The notes beneath the pieces were generated by a model. The model saw nothing but the letters and a program-made list of their open reading frames with translations, searched no databases and had not been told where the DNA came from. A stretch of 5,039 nt of DNA from JAJVID01 sp036565725 (GTDB taxonomy: Bacteria > Acidobacteriota > Blastocatellia > RBC074): NCBI GenBank assembly GCA_036565725.1, contig DATCXQ010000237.1:1-5039 (forward strand), read 5' to 3'. Numbering within the stretch: the first letter of the stretch is position 1; each line of letters opens with the position of its first letter. This document shows positions 1-5,039 of this stretch, one piece after another. The translations under genes and the position numbers were made by a program.

Positions 1-519
1 CTAGTCAAACCGGGAGACGCGCCGACTTACGTCGAATACGGTGTGGCCGACGCAGGCGTCTGCGGGCGCGACGTGCTGGTGGAGTCGCGCGCCGACGTCC
101 ACGAGCCGCTGGACTTGAAATTCGGGCGGTGCAAGATCGCCGTCGCCGGCAAGCGCGAAGTCCTGGGCGAGGATTACAACCTGCTGGCCACTGTTCGAGT
201 CGGGACCAAATACCCGCGCATCGCCACAGATTACTTCCACGCGAAAGGCGTGCCGATCGAGGTCATCACGCTGTCGGGTTCGGTAGAGCTGGCGCCGCTG
301 CTGGGGCTTTCCGACCGCATCGTCGATCTGGTCGAAACCGGGCAAACACTCAAAGAGAACGGCCTCGAAGTGATTGACGTGATTGCCGAATCGACCGCGC
401 GCCTGATAGTCAACCGCGCGAGCTTTCACCTGAAGCGCGTTGAGGTAAGCGATTTAATCACGTCGCTGTCGCGAGTTATAGACTCGGGAACAAACAAGGG
501 CTCTGCCGAATCAGGGTAG
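1..519 (+). CDS. hisG: ATP phosphoribosyltransferase, short form (HisG), 5'-truncated by window edge
   Basis: HisG catalyses the first committed step of histidine synthesis, joining PRPP and ATP to give phosphoribosyl-ATP in the cytoplasm. The reading frame is open from base 1 and ends at TAG 517-519, giving 172 visible residues; roughly 35-40 N-terminal residues of a typical short HisG of about 210 should lie upstream. The first residues (VEYGVADAGVCGRDVL, 11-26) match the HisG segment that precedes the conserved core. The family signature is complete at residues 96-117: Glu96, Gly102, Ser104, Ile107, Asp109, Thr113-Gly114 and Thr116-Leu117, the PRPP-binding region. The protein ends soon after the STARLIVNRAS segment, without the C-terminal regulatory ACT-like domain of long HisG. 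From family knowledge, short HisG works as a complex with HisZ, which is not in the window. The GTG at base 43 is internal and not the real start. It is the first visible gene of the his run. Confidence 0.96.
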   Translation, partial: LVKPGDAPTYVEYGVADAGVCGRDVLVESRADVHEPLDLKFGRCKIAVAGKREVLGEDYNLLATVRVGTKYPRIATDYFHAKGVPIEVITLSGSVELAPLLGLSDRIVDLVETGQTLKENGLEVIDVIAESTARLIVNRASFHLKRVEVSDLITSLSRVIDSGTNKGSAESG

Positions 520-622
520 AGGATGACAAATTTGTGATTGTCTTTCCGAAGGAAGACATTCATTCCAAGTGATCACCATCTTCGGTTGAGTTTTGCAGTT
601 TTTCTCTACAACGAGTCTTCGT
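520..622 (+). other. hisG-hisD intergenic gap
   Basis: This gap of 103 bases is AT-richer than the genes around it and is the longest inside the his run. It contains a weak inverted repeat, CCGAAG at 546-551 and CTTCGG at 580-585, with a long loop, followed by T-rich sequence (591-604). A poor promoter-like pair, TTGAGT 586-591 and TACAAC 607-612, has only 15 bases of spacing. Neither is convincing as an internal terminator or promoter. There is no run of His codons that would make a classic his leader peptide; only two adjacent His codons occur (574-579), in a short frame with no ribosome binding site. Confidence 0.4.
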
Positions 623-1918
623 ATGATCGAAATAATTAAGTCCGTTGGCGCAGATCCCAAACGAAATACAAAATTGCAACGGATTCTCAATCGTGGTATC
701 GGCCTGAACGACGAGATTCTGGCCCGCGCGGACGCCATCATCGGCGAAATCCGCGAGCGGGGCGACGCGGCGCTGATCGAATTCACCGAGCGCTTCGACG
801 GCGTAAAGCTCTCGCCCGAAACTCTGCGTGTCGACCGCCAGACCATCGAGCAACTGGCCGCGCAAGTTGACGACGATCTGATCGCCGCAATGCGCGAGGC
901 GATCGCCAACATCCGCCATTACCACGAACACCAGTTGACCGGCGACTGGGAGATCCCCCGGGAGAACGGCGTGCGATTGGGCCAGCGGGTGCGCCCGCTT
1001 GAAATCGTCGGCCTGTATGTTCCGGGCGGCAGCGCGGCTTATCCTTCGACGGTGATGATGAACGCCGTTCCGGCCCAGGTCGCGGGCGTGGGAAGAATCG
1101 TCGTCGTCACTCCGCCGGGTCAATTCAAGCAAAACCCGGTGATCGCGGCTACGCTGAAGGAATTGAACCTTTTCGAGGTCTACACCGTCGGCGGCGCGCA
1201 GGCCGTCGCGGCTCTGGCTTACGGCACCGAGACGATGCCGCGCGTTGACAAGATCGTCGGCCCCGGCAATCAATACGTCGCCGCCGCGAAGAAGATCGTA
1301 TACGGCGCCGTAGACATCGATTCCATCGCCGGGCCGAGCGAGATCGTGGTCATCGCCGACCACACGGCGCGCGCCGATTTCGTCGCCGCCGATCTGTTGT
1401 CGCAGGCCGAACATTCTGAAGACGCCGCGGCGATCCTGATCACGCCTAGTGAGAAGTTGGCCGAAGCCGTGCGCGATGAGATCGTTAAACAGGCTCGAAG
1501 CCTGTCGCGCCGCGAGATCATCGAACGCTCGCTCGCCGATTTCGGCGCGCTGATCGTGGTCGAATCACTGGCCGCCGCGTGCGCTCTCGCCGACCGAATC
1601 GCGCCCGAACACGTCGAGGTCATCACCGAAGACGACGAAGCCACGGCCGCCAAGATCAACCACGCCGGCGCGATCTTCATCGGCGCGTATTCGCCGGAGC
1701 CCGTGGGCGATTATTTCGCCGGCGCGAACCACGTCTTGCCGACCGGAGGCGCGGCGCGTTTCTCTTCGGCGCTCGGCGTATATGACTTTTTGAAACGCAC
1801 GAGCGTCATTCGCTACACGCGTGAGGAATTGGCGCGCACGGCGTCATCAATTGAACGACTTGCTCTTGCCGAAGGATTCGAGGCGCACGCGCGCTCGGCG
1901 ACGATCAGGTACGAATAA
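623..1918 (+). CDS. hisD: Histidinol dehydrogenase (HisD)
   Basis: HisD is the Zn-dependent, NAD-linked cytoplasmic enzyme that oxidises L-histidinol through histidinal to L-histidine, the last two steps of the pathway. The protein has 431 residues, the usual family length. Visible hallmarks are the LYVPGGSAAYPSTVLM-like segment (131-146), VGPGNQYVAAAK (212-223) and DIDSIAGPSE (231-240). By comparison with E. coli HisD, the metal ligands correspond to Gln261, His264, Asp363 and His422, and the catalytic residues to Glu329-His330 (APEHVE) and His370 (GANHVLP); all are present. I chose ATG 623 because the protein then begins MIEIIKSVG, a normal length. A longer frame from TTG 593 adds ten residues with no homology-like content and no ribosome binding site. 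The chosen start has only a weak GAG-type site near 613-615. The gene sits 103 bases after hisG and 33 bases before hisC, probably in the same transcript. Confidence 0.96.
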   Translation: MIEIIKSVGADPKRNTKLQRILNRGIGLNDEILARADAIIGEIRERGDAALIEFTERFDGVKLSPETLRVDRQTIEQLAAQVDDDLIAAMREAIANIRHYHEHQLTGDWEIPRENGVRLGQRVRPLEIVGLYVPGGSAAYPSTVMMNAVPAQVAGVGRIVVVTPPGQFKQNPVIAATLKELNLFEVYTVGGAQAVAALAYGTETMPRVDKIVGPGNQYVAAAKKIVYGAVDIDSIAGPSEIVVIADHTARADFVAADLLSQAEHSEDAAAILITPSEKLAEAVRDEIVKQARSLSRREIIERSLADFGALIVVESLAAACALADRIAPEHVEVITEDDEATAAKINHAGAIFIGAYSPEPVGDYFAGANHVLPTGGAARFSSALGVYDFLKRTSVIRYTREELARTASSIERLALAEGFEAHARSATIRYE

Positions 1919-1951
1919 CTTGCGCAGGCTCCAGACAAATAAAAGCTACCC

Positions 1952-3034
1952 ATGAATTCGCCTTTGGACAAAATCAAACCCAACGTCCGCGCCATCGCCG
2001 CGTACACGCTTGCGCCGCTCGAAGCGCCGATCAAGGTCAATCAGAACGAAAACCCGTTCGGCATGCCGCGCGAGATCAAAGAGGAAGTCATGCGTCGCGT
2101 GATGAGGCGCGATTGGGCGCGCTATCCGGAATTCGTCCCGGCCTCGCTGCTCAAAAAGCTCGCCAAATACGCGGGGTGGCGAGAGGACGGGGTGATGGCG
2201 GGCAACGGGTCGAACGAGATTATCCAATCGGTCGTTAACTCGATCGTCGAGCAAGGCGTGCGCGTCGTCCTGCCCGAGCCGACTTTTTCCGTCTACAGGC
2301 AGGTCGTTACCGTGGCCGGCGGCGAAATCATATCCGTTCCACTCAATGATGACCTGACGTTCAACTTCCCGCGATTGGCTAGCAAGATCGTCACGTCCAA
2401 AGCCGGCCTGTCCATCGTCTGTTCGCCGAACAATCCGACCGGCTGCGTGATCGGCGCGCGCGACCTGGCGACGATTGCGCGTAACAGCGACGGGATCGTC
2501 GTCGTCGATCAGGCATATCTGGAGATCGGAGGAGAAGATTTCCTCCCGCTGCTGAAGGAGTACAAGAACCTGGTCATCCTGCGCACTTTCTCGAAGGCGA
2601 TGGCGATGGGCGGGCTGCGCGTCGGCTACTGTCTGGCCGCGCCGGAGCTGATCCGCGAATTCAACAAGGCGAAAATGCCCTACAGTCTGAACTTCTTTTC
2701 GATGACAGCGGCCGAAGTGGCGCTCGAAAACCTGCATCTGCTGCGGCCCCTAGTCGAGAAGATGCAAAGCGAGCGCGACCGCCTTTTCGACGAACTGCGG
2801 ATGATCAAGGGACTCGAGCCCGTCCCGTCGGCGGCGAACTTCTTCTGCGTGAAAACCTCGATTCTCCCGAAGGAGTTGTTCGAAACCCTGCACGCGCGCG
2901 GCATTCTGATTCGCGACATCAGCAAAGCGCCGATGCTCAGCGAGTACGTTCGCATCAGCGTCGGCGCGCCTGAAGAGAACGACAGATTGATAGCCGCTTT
3001 GAAGGAGATTTTTTCTTATGTCTCGTCAGGCTGA
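1952..3034 (+). CDS. hisC: Histidinol-phosphate aminotransferase (HisC)
   Basis: HisC is a PLP-dependent fold-type I aminotransferase that converts imidazole acetol phosphate and glutamate to histidinol phosphate and 2-oxoglutarate in the cytoplasm. The 360-residue length is typical. Motifs in order: NENPFG (32-37), RYPE (57-60), the cofactor-phosphate segment GNGSNE (84-89), SPNNPTG (158-164, Asn161 contacting PLP), Asp186 and Tyr189 in VVDQAY, the Schiff-base lysine Lys215 in TFSK, Arg223 in GLRVGY, and Arg334 in YVRISVG, which binds substrate carboxylate. Asn88 stands where many HisC proteins have Asp (GSDE); this may be a tolerated variant. ATG 1952 gives the standard N-terminus, but no good Shine-Dalgarno lies in the 33 bases after hisD. 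Its last 17 bases overlap hisB. Other subfamily I-beta aminotransferases look similar, but the position between hisD and hisB makes HisC the clear choice. Confidence 0.94.
   Translation: MNSPLDKIKPNVRAIAAYTLAPLEAPIKVNQNENPFGMPREIKEEVMRRVMRRDWARYPEFVPASLLKKLAKYAGWREDGVMAGNGSNEIIQSVVNSIVEQGVRVVLPEPTFSVYRQVVTVAGGEIISVPLNDDLTFNFPRLASKIVTSKAGLSIVCSPNNPTGCVIGARDLATIARNSDGIVVVDQAYLEIGGEDFLPLLKEYKNLVILRTFSKAMAMGGLRVGYCLAAPELIREFNKAKMPYSLNFFSMTAAEVALENLHLLRPLVEKMQSERDRLFDELRMIKGLEPVPSAANFFCVKTSILPKELFETLHARGILIRDISKAPMLSEYVRISVGAPEENDRLIAALKEIFSYVSSG
3002..3007 (+). promoter_or_regulatory. Ribosome binding site of hisB, inside hisC
   Basis: AAGGAG lies 10 bases before ATG 3018 and within the hisC coding sequence. 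It supports ATG 3018 as the hisB start and suggests that hisB translation is coupled to the end of hisC. Confidence 0.75.
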
Positions 3035-3605
3035 AATCAAACGCGCGACCAAGGAGACGGACATCCATGTCAAACTCGACCTTGACGGCGAGGGCAAAAG
3101 CGAGGTCTCGACCGGCGTTCCTTTTCTAGACCATATGCTCGAACTGTTCGCGCGGCATGGTTTGTTCGACCTCGAAGTCAAATGCAAGGGCGACCTGCAA
3201 ATTGATGACCACCATTCGGTCGAAGATACGGCGATCTGTCTGGGCCAGACGTTCGCTGAAGCGCTCGGCGACAAAAAAGGCATCGTGCGTTACGGCGCGG
3301 CCTACACGCCGATGGACGAGACCCTGGCCCGCGCCGTGGTCGATCTGTCGGGCCGGCCGTACCTCGTTTACAAGGTCCGAAACACTCGCGACAGAATCGG
3401 GACTTTCTCGGTGGAAATGGCCGAACATTTCTGGCGTTCGTTCACCGAGCATTGCAAGCTCAACCTGCACATCGAGGTCTTTTACGGGCGCAACCAGCAC
3501 CACATCATTGAGGCCGTGTTCAAATCGGCCGCGAGGGCGTTATCGCAGGCGACGCGAATTGACGGGCGAATTCAAGGGGTGATGTCGACAAAAGGGAGCT
3601 TGTAA
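3018..3605 (+). CDS. hisB: Imidazoleglycerol-phosphate dehydratase (HisB), monofunctional
   Basis: HisB removes water from imidazole glycerol phosphate to give imidazole acetol phosphate, the substrate of HisC. The family is a Mn-dependent 24-subunit cytoplasmic enzyme. The 195-residue protein is the dehydratase alone; the histidinol-phosphatase domain fused in E. coli HisB is absent, so a separate phosphatase is needed. Visible motifs are RATKETDI (9-16), TGVPFLDHM with His39 (32-40), FARHG (44-48), the metal-binding DDHHSVED (63-70) and the second metal-binding segment HHIIEAVFKSAARAL (161-175). The segment HFWRSF (137-142) has His where the family usually has Glu (EFFRAF). The start is supported by an AAGGAG at 3002-3007. 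The gene overlaps hisC by 17 bases and hisH by one, so the three genes are very likely cotranscribed and translationally coupled. Confidence 0.96.
   Translation: MSRQAEIKRATKETDIHVKLDLDGEGKSEVSTGVPFLDHMLELFARHGLFDLEVKCKGDLQIDDHHSVEDTAICLGQTFAEALGDKKGIVRYGAAYTPMDETLARAVVDLSGRPYLVYKVRNTRDRIGTFSVEMAEHFWRSFTEHCKLNLHIEVFYGRNQHHIIEAVFKSAARALSQATRIDGRIQGVMSTKGSL
3592..3598 (+). promoter_or_regulatory. Ribosome binding site of hisH
   Basis: AAGGGAG lies 6 bases before ATG 3605, within the last codons of hisB. It fixes the hisH start at the TAATG junction, where the hisB stop TAA (3603-3605) and the hisH ATG share one base. This is typical of stop-restart translational coupling. Confidence 0.75.
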
Positions 3606-4207
3606 TGAGCATCGCAATAATTGATTACGGCGTGGGCAATCTGCGCAGCGTCGAAAAAGCCTTCACCTCGCAAGGCATTGACGCCTTGGTGACGCGGGAC
3701 GAAAGGGTGTTGCGAGAGGCGGACAAACTGGTCCTGCTCGGCGTCGGCGCTTTCGGATACGCGATGGAGAGTCTGCGCAAGCTGGGCTTCGACCGGCTCG
3801 TGATCGAGGCGGCCGACGCGGGCAAACCGCTCATCGGCATTTGCGTCGGGCTGCAGATGATGTTCGAAGAAGGCCAGGAATTCGGATCACATCGCGGGCT
3901 CGGGCTTCTGCCCGGCCGCGTGATCAAATTTCCCGATAACGTACGCACGCCGCACGTCGGCTGGAATCAAGTCGAATTCAAACAGGGCCATCCAGTCTTC
4001 CACGACCTGCCCGACCATTCGTTCTTCTACTTCGTACACTCCTACTACATCGAAGCGGCTGACCCTTCATGCGTGATGGGCGAGACCGAGTACGGGCGGC
4101 GATTCGCCTCGATCTGCGGGCGTGACAACATCATCGGCGTGCAATTCCATCCTGAAAAGAGCCAGGCCGCCGGACTGACGCTGTTGAATAACTTCGCGCG
4201 AATGTGA
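3605..4207 (+). CDS. hisH: Imidazole glycerol phosphate synthase, glutaminase subunit (HisH)
   Basis: HisH is the class I glutamine amidotransferase half of IGP synthase. It hydrolyses glutamine and passes ammonia to HisF, which makes IGP and AICAR from PRFAR. The 200-residue protein has the full family layout: N-terminal IIDYGVGNLRSV (5-16), nucleophile Cys80 in GICVGLQMMFEEG (78-90), HRGLGLLPG (96-104), TPHVGWNQV (115-123), YFVHSYY (142-148), and the rest of the catalytic triad, His182 and Glu184, in VQFHPEKS (179-186). One deviation: the conserved LPGVGAF loop reads LLGVGAF (44-50), with Leu45 replacing Pro; codon CTC instead of CCN. In the well-studied T. maritima enzyme the PGVG motif lies next to the active site and the oxyanion hole. 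hisF is not downstream; a terminator follows two bases before the stop region ends. Function as HisH is still very likely. Confidence 0.95.
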   Translation: MSIAIIDYGVGNLRSVEKAFTSQGIDALVTRDERVLREADKLVLLGVGAFGYAMESLRKLGFDRLVIEAADAGKPLIGICVGLQMMFEEGQEFGSHRGLGLLPGRVIKFPDNVRTPHVGWNQVEFKQGHPVFHDLPDHSFFYFVHSYYIEAADPSCVMGETEYGRRFASICGRDNIIGVQFHPEKSQAAGLTLLNNFARM

Positions 4208-4259
4208 AACGGCCTGCAAGCAGTCCGCAAGTCGGCGGAGCATGCGCGCAGGCCGTTTT
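4206..4259. terminator. Hairpin terminator between hisH and the convergent gene, probably bidirectional
   Basis: An 11-base perfect inverted repeat has arms AAACGGCCTGC (4207-4217) and GCAGGCCGTTT (4248-4258), extendable by a G-T pair (4206/4259). The loop of 30 bases contains an inner stem, TCCGC 4224-4228 and GCGGA 4235-4239. On the + strand the outer arm ends in TTTTC; on the - strand it ends in GTTTCACATT. The T tracts are short, but the placement is ideal: it begins at the hisH stop codon and lies about 22 bases past the stop of the - strand gene. It therefore likely ends both transcripts and closes the his run after hisH. Confidence 0.75.
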
Positions 4260-4280
4260 CCATAGTAAAAACGCTTTCAA

Positions 4281-4826
4281 TTAACCTTTTGACTTCTTCT
4301 TGTCCTTCCGCTTGCTGTCCTTGTCCTTGGGCTTGTTTTCCTCGGCTGAATTCTCGCCGCCTGCGGCATCGCCTTCTTTGGCTTTCTCTTTCGACTTGGC
4401 CTTTCCTTTGCTCTTGCCCCCGGCCTTGGCGGTCTCGGTTGTGGCGGCGGGGGCCTTCTCTGCCGGCGCCGTCTCAGATGTGGCGGCGGGGGGCTTCTCT
4501 GCTGACGCCGCCTCAGATGTGGCGGCGGGAGCGGCGGCTTCTGCCTGCTTGGCCTTGGATTTACCTTTGGATTTACCCTTGCTCTTGCCTTTGTCCTTGC
4601 CTTCGTCGGTGGCGGCCGGGACGTCAGCGGGGGCCTCGGCGGACGCCGTGGAGGCGCTCTCGTCTTTTTTGGCTTTGCTCTTCTTGCCTTTGCCTTTGGC
4701 TTTCGATTCTTTGGCGGCGGGGGCCGAAGCGGCTTCTTGAGCGCCACTCTGCGCGCCATGGGCAAAAGCGGCGCAAGTCAACAACCCGGCGAACATCATC
4801 GCGACAGCGAGATTCTTCATGTTCAT
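4281..4826 (-). CDS. Exported Lys/Ala/Ser/Gly-rich low-complexity protein with tandem repeats, function unknown
   Basis: I do not recognise a family. The 181-residue protein starts with a clear signal sequence: a short charged start (Lys4), a hydrophobic stretch at about 6-22, and AFA (20-22) or AHGA (22-25) as likely signal peptidase I sites. LLTC at 15-18 resembles a lipobox but has Thr before Cys, so a lipoprotein is less likely. After residue 25 the chain contains no aromatic residue, Cys, Leu, Ile, Met or His, one Val and one Arg; it is Lys, Ala, Ser, Gly, Glu, Pro, Asp and Thr, so almost surely disordered. Blocks in order are a basic SKAKGKGKKSKAKK region (41-54), a KGKS repeat (79-91), a 13-residue Ala/Glu/Pro repeat (102-134), a second GKSKGKAKSK region (137-146) and a basic Lys/Asp tail (165-181). 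ATG 4826 is chosen because AAAGGAG lies 6 bases before it (4833-4839) and it begins the signal peptide; a frame extension to 4910 adds 28 residues that would bury the signal. Base pattern and codon use reflect the repeats. Stop TAA at 4281-4283. Confidence 0.8.
   Translation of the reverse strand: MNMKNLAVAMMFAGLLTCAAFAHGAQSGAQEAASAPAAKESKAKGKGKKSKAKKDESASTASAEAPADVPAATDEGKDKGKSKGKSKGKSKAKQAEAAAPAATSEAASAEKPPAATSETAPAEKAPAATTETAKAGGKSKGKAKSKEKAKEGDAAGGENSAEENKPKDKDSKRKDKKKSKG
4446..4523 (-). repeat. 39-base in-frame tandem repeat (two units plus partial flanks)
   Basis: Bases 4446-4484 and 4485-4523 are direct copies with 35 of 39 positions identical by eye. They encode the 13-residue units ATSETAPAEKAPA and ATSEAASAEKPPA. 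A degenerate continuation (ATTETAK, ending in GTGGC at 4445) and the start of another unit (GGCGGG at 4524) flank them. The period is a multiple of three, so gain or loss of a unit keeps the frame. Confidence 0.85.
4555..4602 (-). repeat. 12-base in-frame tandem repeat encoding KGKS
   Basis: Four 12-base units run at 4555-4566, 4567-4578, 4579-4590 and 4591-4602. The first two differ at one base (TTGGATTTACCT and TTGGATTTACCC); the others are more diverged (TTGCTCTTGCCT, TTGTCCTTGCCT). They encode the KGKS-like run at residues 75-91. The units are short enough to change copy number by strand slippage. Confidence 0.8.
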
Positions 4827-4832
4827 GATTTT

Positions 4833-4839
4833 CTCCTTT
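4833..4839 (-). promoter_or_regulatory. Ribosome binding site of the Lys/Ala-rich protein gene
   Basis: AAAGGAG on the - strand, 6 bases before ATG 4826. It decides the start over the longer upstream frame and over the second ATG at 4820, which would be 12 bases away. A weak 6-base stem, AGTTTC 4855-4860 with GAAACT 4843-4848, sits just upstream in the leader. Confidence 0.8.
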
Positions 4840-4953
4840 GGTGAAACTTGTTTTAGTTTCCAGTTGAGAGTAGCGGCAGAGGATATTGCAAGCGCCAGCC
4901 TCCCTGGCAAGTCCGGCGAACGATATGCGGGCCGATAGCCGTGGAAACCTGGC

Positions 4954-4959
4954 TATAAT
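4954..4959 (+). promoter_or_regulatory. Candidate sigma-70 type -10 box facing right
   Basis: TATAAT, an exact -10 consensus, preceded by CCTGGC, in otherwise GC-rich DNA. The expected -35 position (about 4931-4936, GCCGAT) is not like TTGACA, so this would be a promoter with a weak -35. It points away from the convergent gene and towards the window end, with a transcription start expected near 4966. Confidence 0.4.
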
Positions 4960-4988
4960 ACTTTGCGCTATGATGTTTGCCTAGCCCT

Positions 4989-5039
4989 ATGGAAACTTTA
5001 CACGGTATGTTGTGGCGGCAGCCCGACCGTGAGGGAGGG
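4989..5039 (+). CDS. Possible start of a gene cut by the window edge
   Basis: An ATG at 4989 opens a frame that stays open to the last base, 17 codons (METLHGMLWRQPDREGG). It lies about 23 bases after the start expected from the -10 box at 4954. No Shine-Dalgarno sequence precedes it, and 17 codons are too few to judge coding character. The region could equally be an untranslated leader or a non-coding RNA. Confidence 0.15.
   Translation, partial: METLHGMLWRQPDREGG

Larger units (their letters stand above)
4827..5039. other. Upstream region of the - strand gene and right-edge sequence
   Basis: No complete gene is visible in these 213 bases. On the - strand the first part is the leader of the Lys/Ala-rich gene. 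A poor promoter-like pair is TTGCCA (4905-4910) followed 17 bases later by AATATC (4882-4887). A small inverted repeat GCCAG/CTGGC lies at 4894-4908. On the + strand a consensus -10 box lies at 4954-4959. The rest, to base 5039, does not match a known RNA gene that I can recognise. Confidence 0.45.

Noticed and set aside
593..622. TTG start extending hisD by ten residues
   Set aside because: No ribosome binding site, and the ATG at 623 gives the normal HisD N-terminus and length.
538..640. Possible his leader peptide before hisD
   Set aside because: Only two adjacent His codons, a TTG start with no ribosome binding site, and no clean attenuator stem set follow.
560..1414. Long - strand open frame (284 codons) opposite hisD
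   Set aside because: It lies fully antisense to a clear hisD with intact catalytic residues; long antisense frames are expected in GC-rich DNA, and its product (Arg, Asp, Gly, His-rich) resembles no protein.
1946..2737. Long - strand open frame (263 codons) opposite hisC
   Set aside because: Antisense shadow of hisC with no ribosome binding site or recognisable motif.
4300..4740. + strand frame rich in Leu, Ala, Ser and Phe opposite the Lys/Ala-rich gene
   Set aside because: Its membrane-like look comes from reading Lys and Ala codons in antisense (AAG to CTT). It has no ribosome binding site, while the - strand gene has both a good site and a signal peptide.
4827..4910. Upstream extension of the Lys/Ala-rich protein by 28 residues
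   Set aside because: It would bury the signal peptide and ignore the strong AAAGGAG placed 6 bases before ATG 4826.
5023..5039. ACCGTGAGGGAGGG resembling a conserved 23S rRNA segment
   Set aside because: The similarity covers only about a dozen bases and the flanking sequence does not fit rRNA.

Overview
The window carries a histidine biosynthesis gene run on the + strand, followed by an unrelated convergent gene on the - strand and a short open end. The DNA is GC-rich with strong G/C third-position bias. The order hisG-hisD-hisC-hisB-hisH, a short-form HisG (which normally needs a separate HisZ) and a monofunctional HisB fit a Gram-negative or related bacterium such as a beta-proteobacterium or an acidobacterium. 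The sequence alone does not settle the phylum.

Layout: 1-519 is the 3' part of hisG, cut by the window edge. 520-622 is a 103-base gap, AT-richer than the genes. 623-1918 is hisD, 1952-3034 hisC, 3018-3605 hisB (overlapping hisC by 17 bases) and 3605-4207 hisH (overlapping the hisB stop by one base). A strong hairpin at 4206-4259 ends the run and probably serves both converging transcripts. 4281-4826 on the - strand encodes a small exported protein of very low complexity, rich in Lys, Ala, Ser and Gly, built in part from tandem repeats. 4827-5039 is its upstream region. It also holds a consensus -10 box facing right, towards a transcript that leaves the window.

Together the his genes cover ATP phosphoribosyl transfer (step 1, HisG), IGP dehydration (HisB), transamination (HisC), the two final oxidations (HisD) and the glutaminase half of IGP synthase (HisH). 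hisA, hisF, hisI/hisE and hisZ are not here, and the terminator after hisH means hisF, the obligate partner of HisH, must lie elsewhere. All his enzymes keep their main catalytic residues. The one notable deviation is Leu for Pro in the HisH PGVG motif.

I see no mobile element, CRISPR array, tRNA or rRNA. Most of the window is ordinary core metabolism. The parts worth a second look are the Lys/Ala-rich exported protein with its repeats, the truncated his gene order, the HisH substitution, and the unexplained promoter at the right edge.
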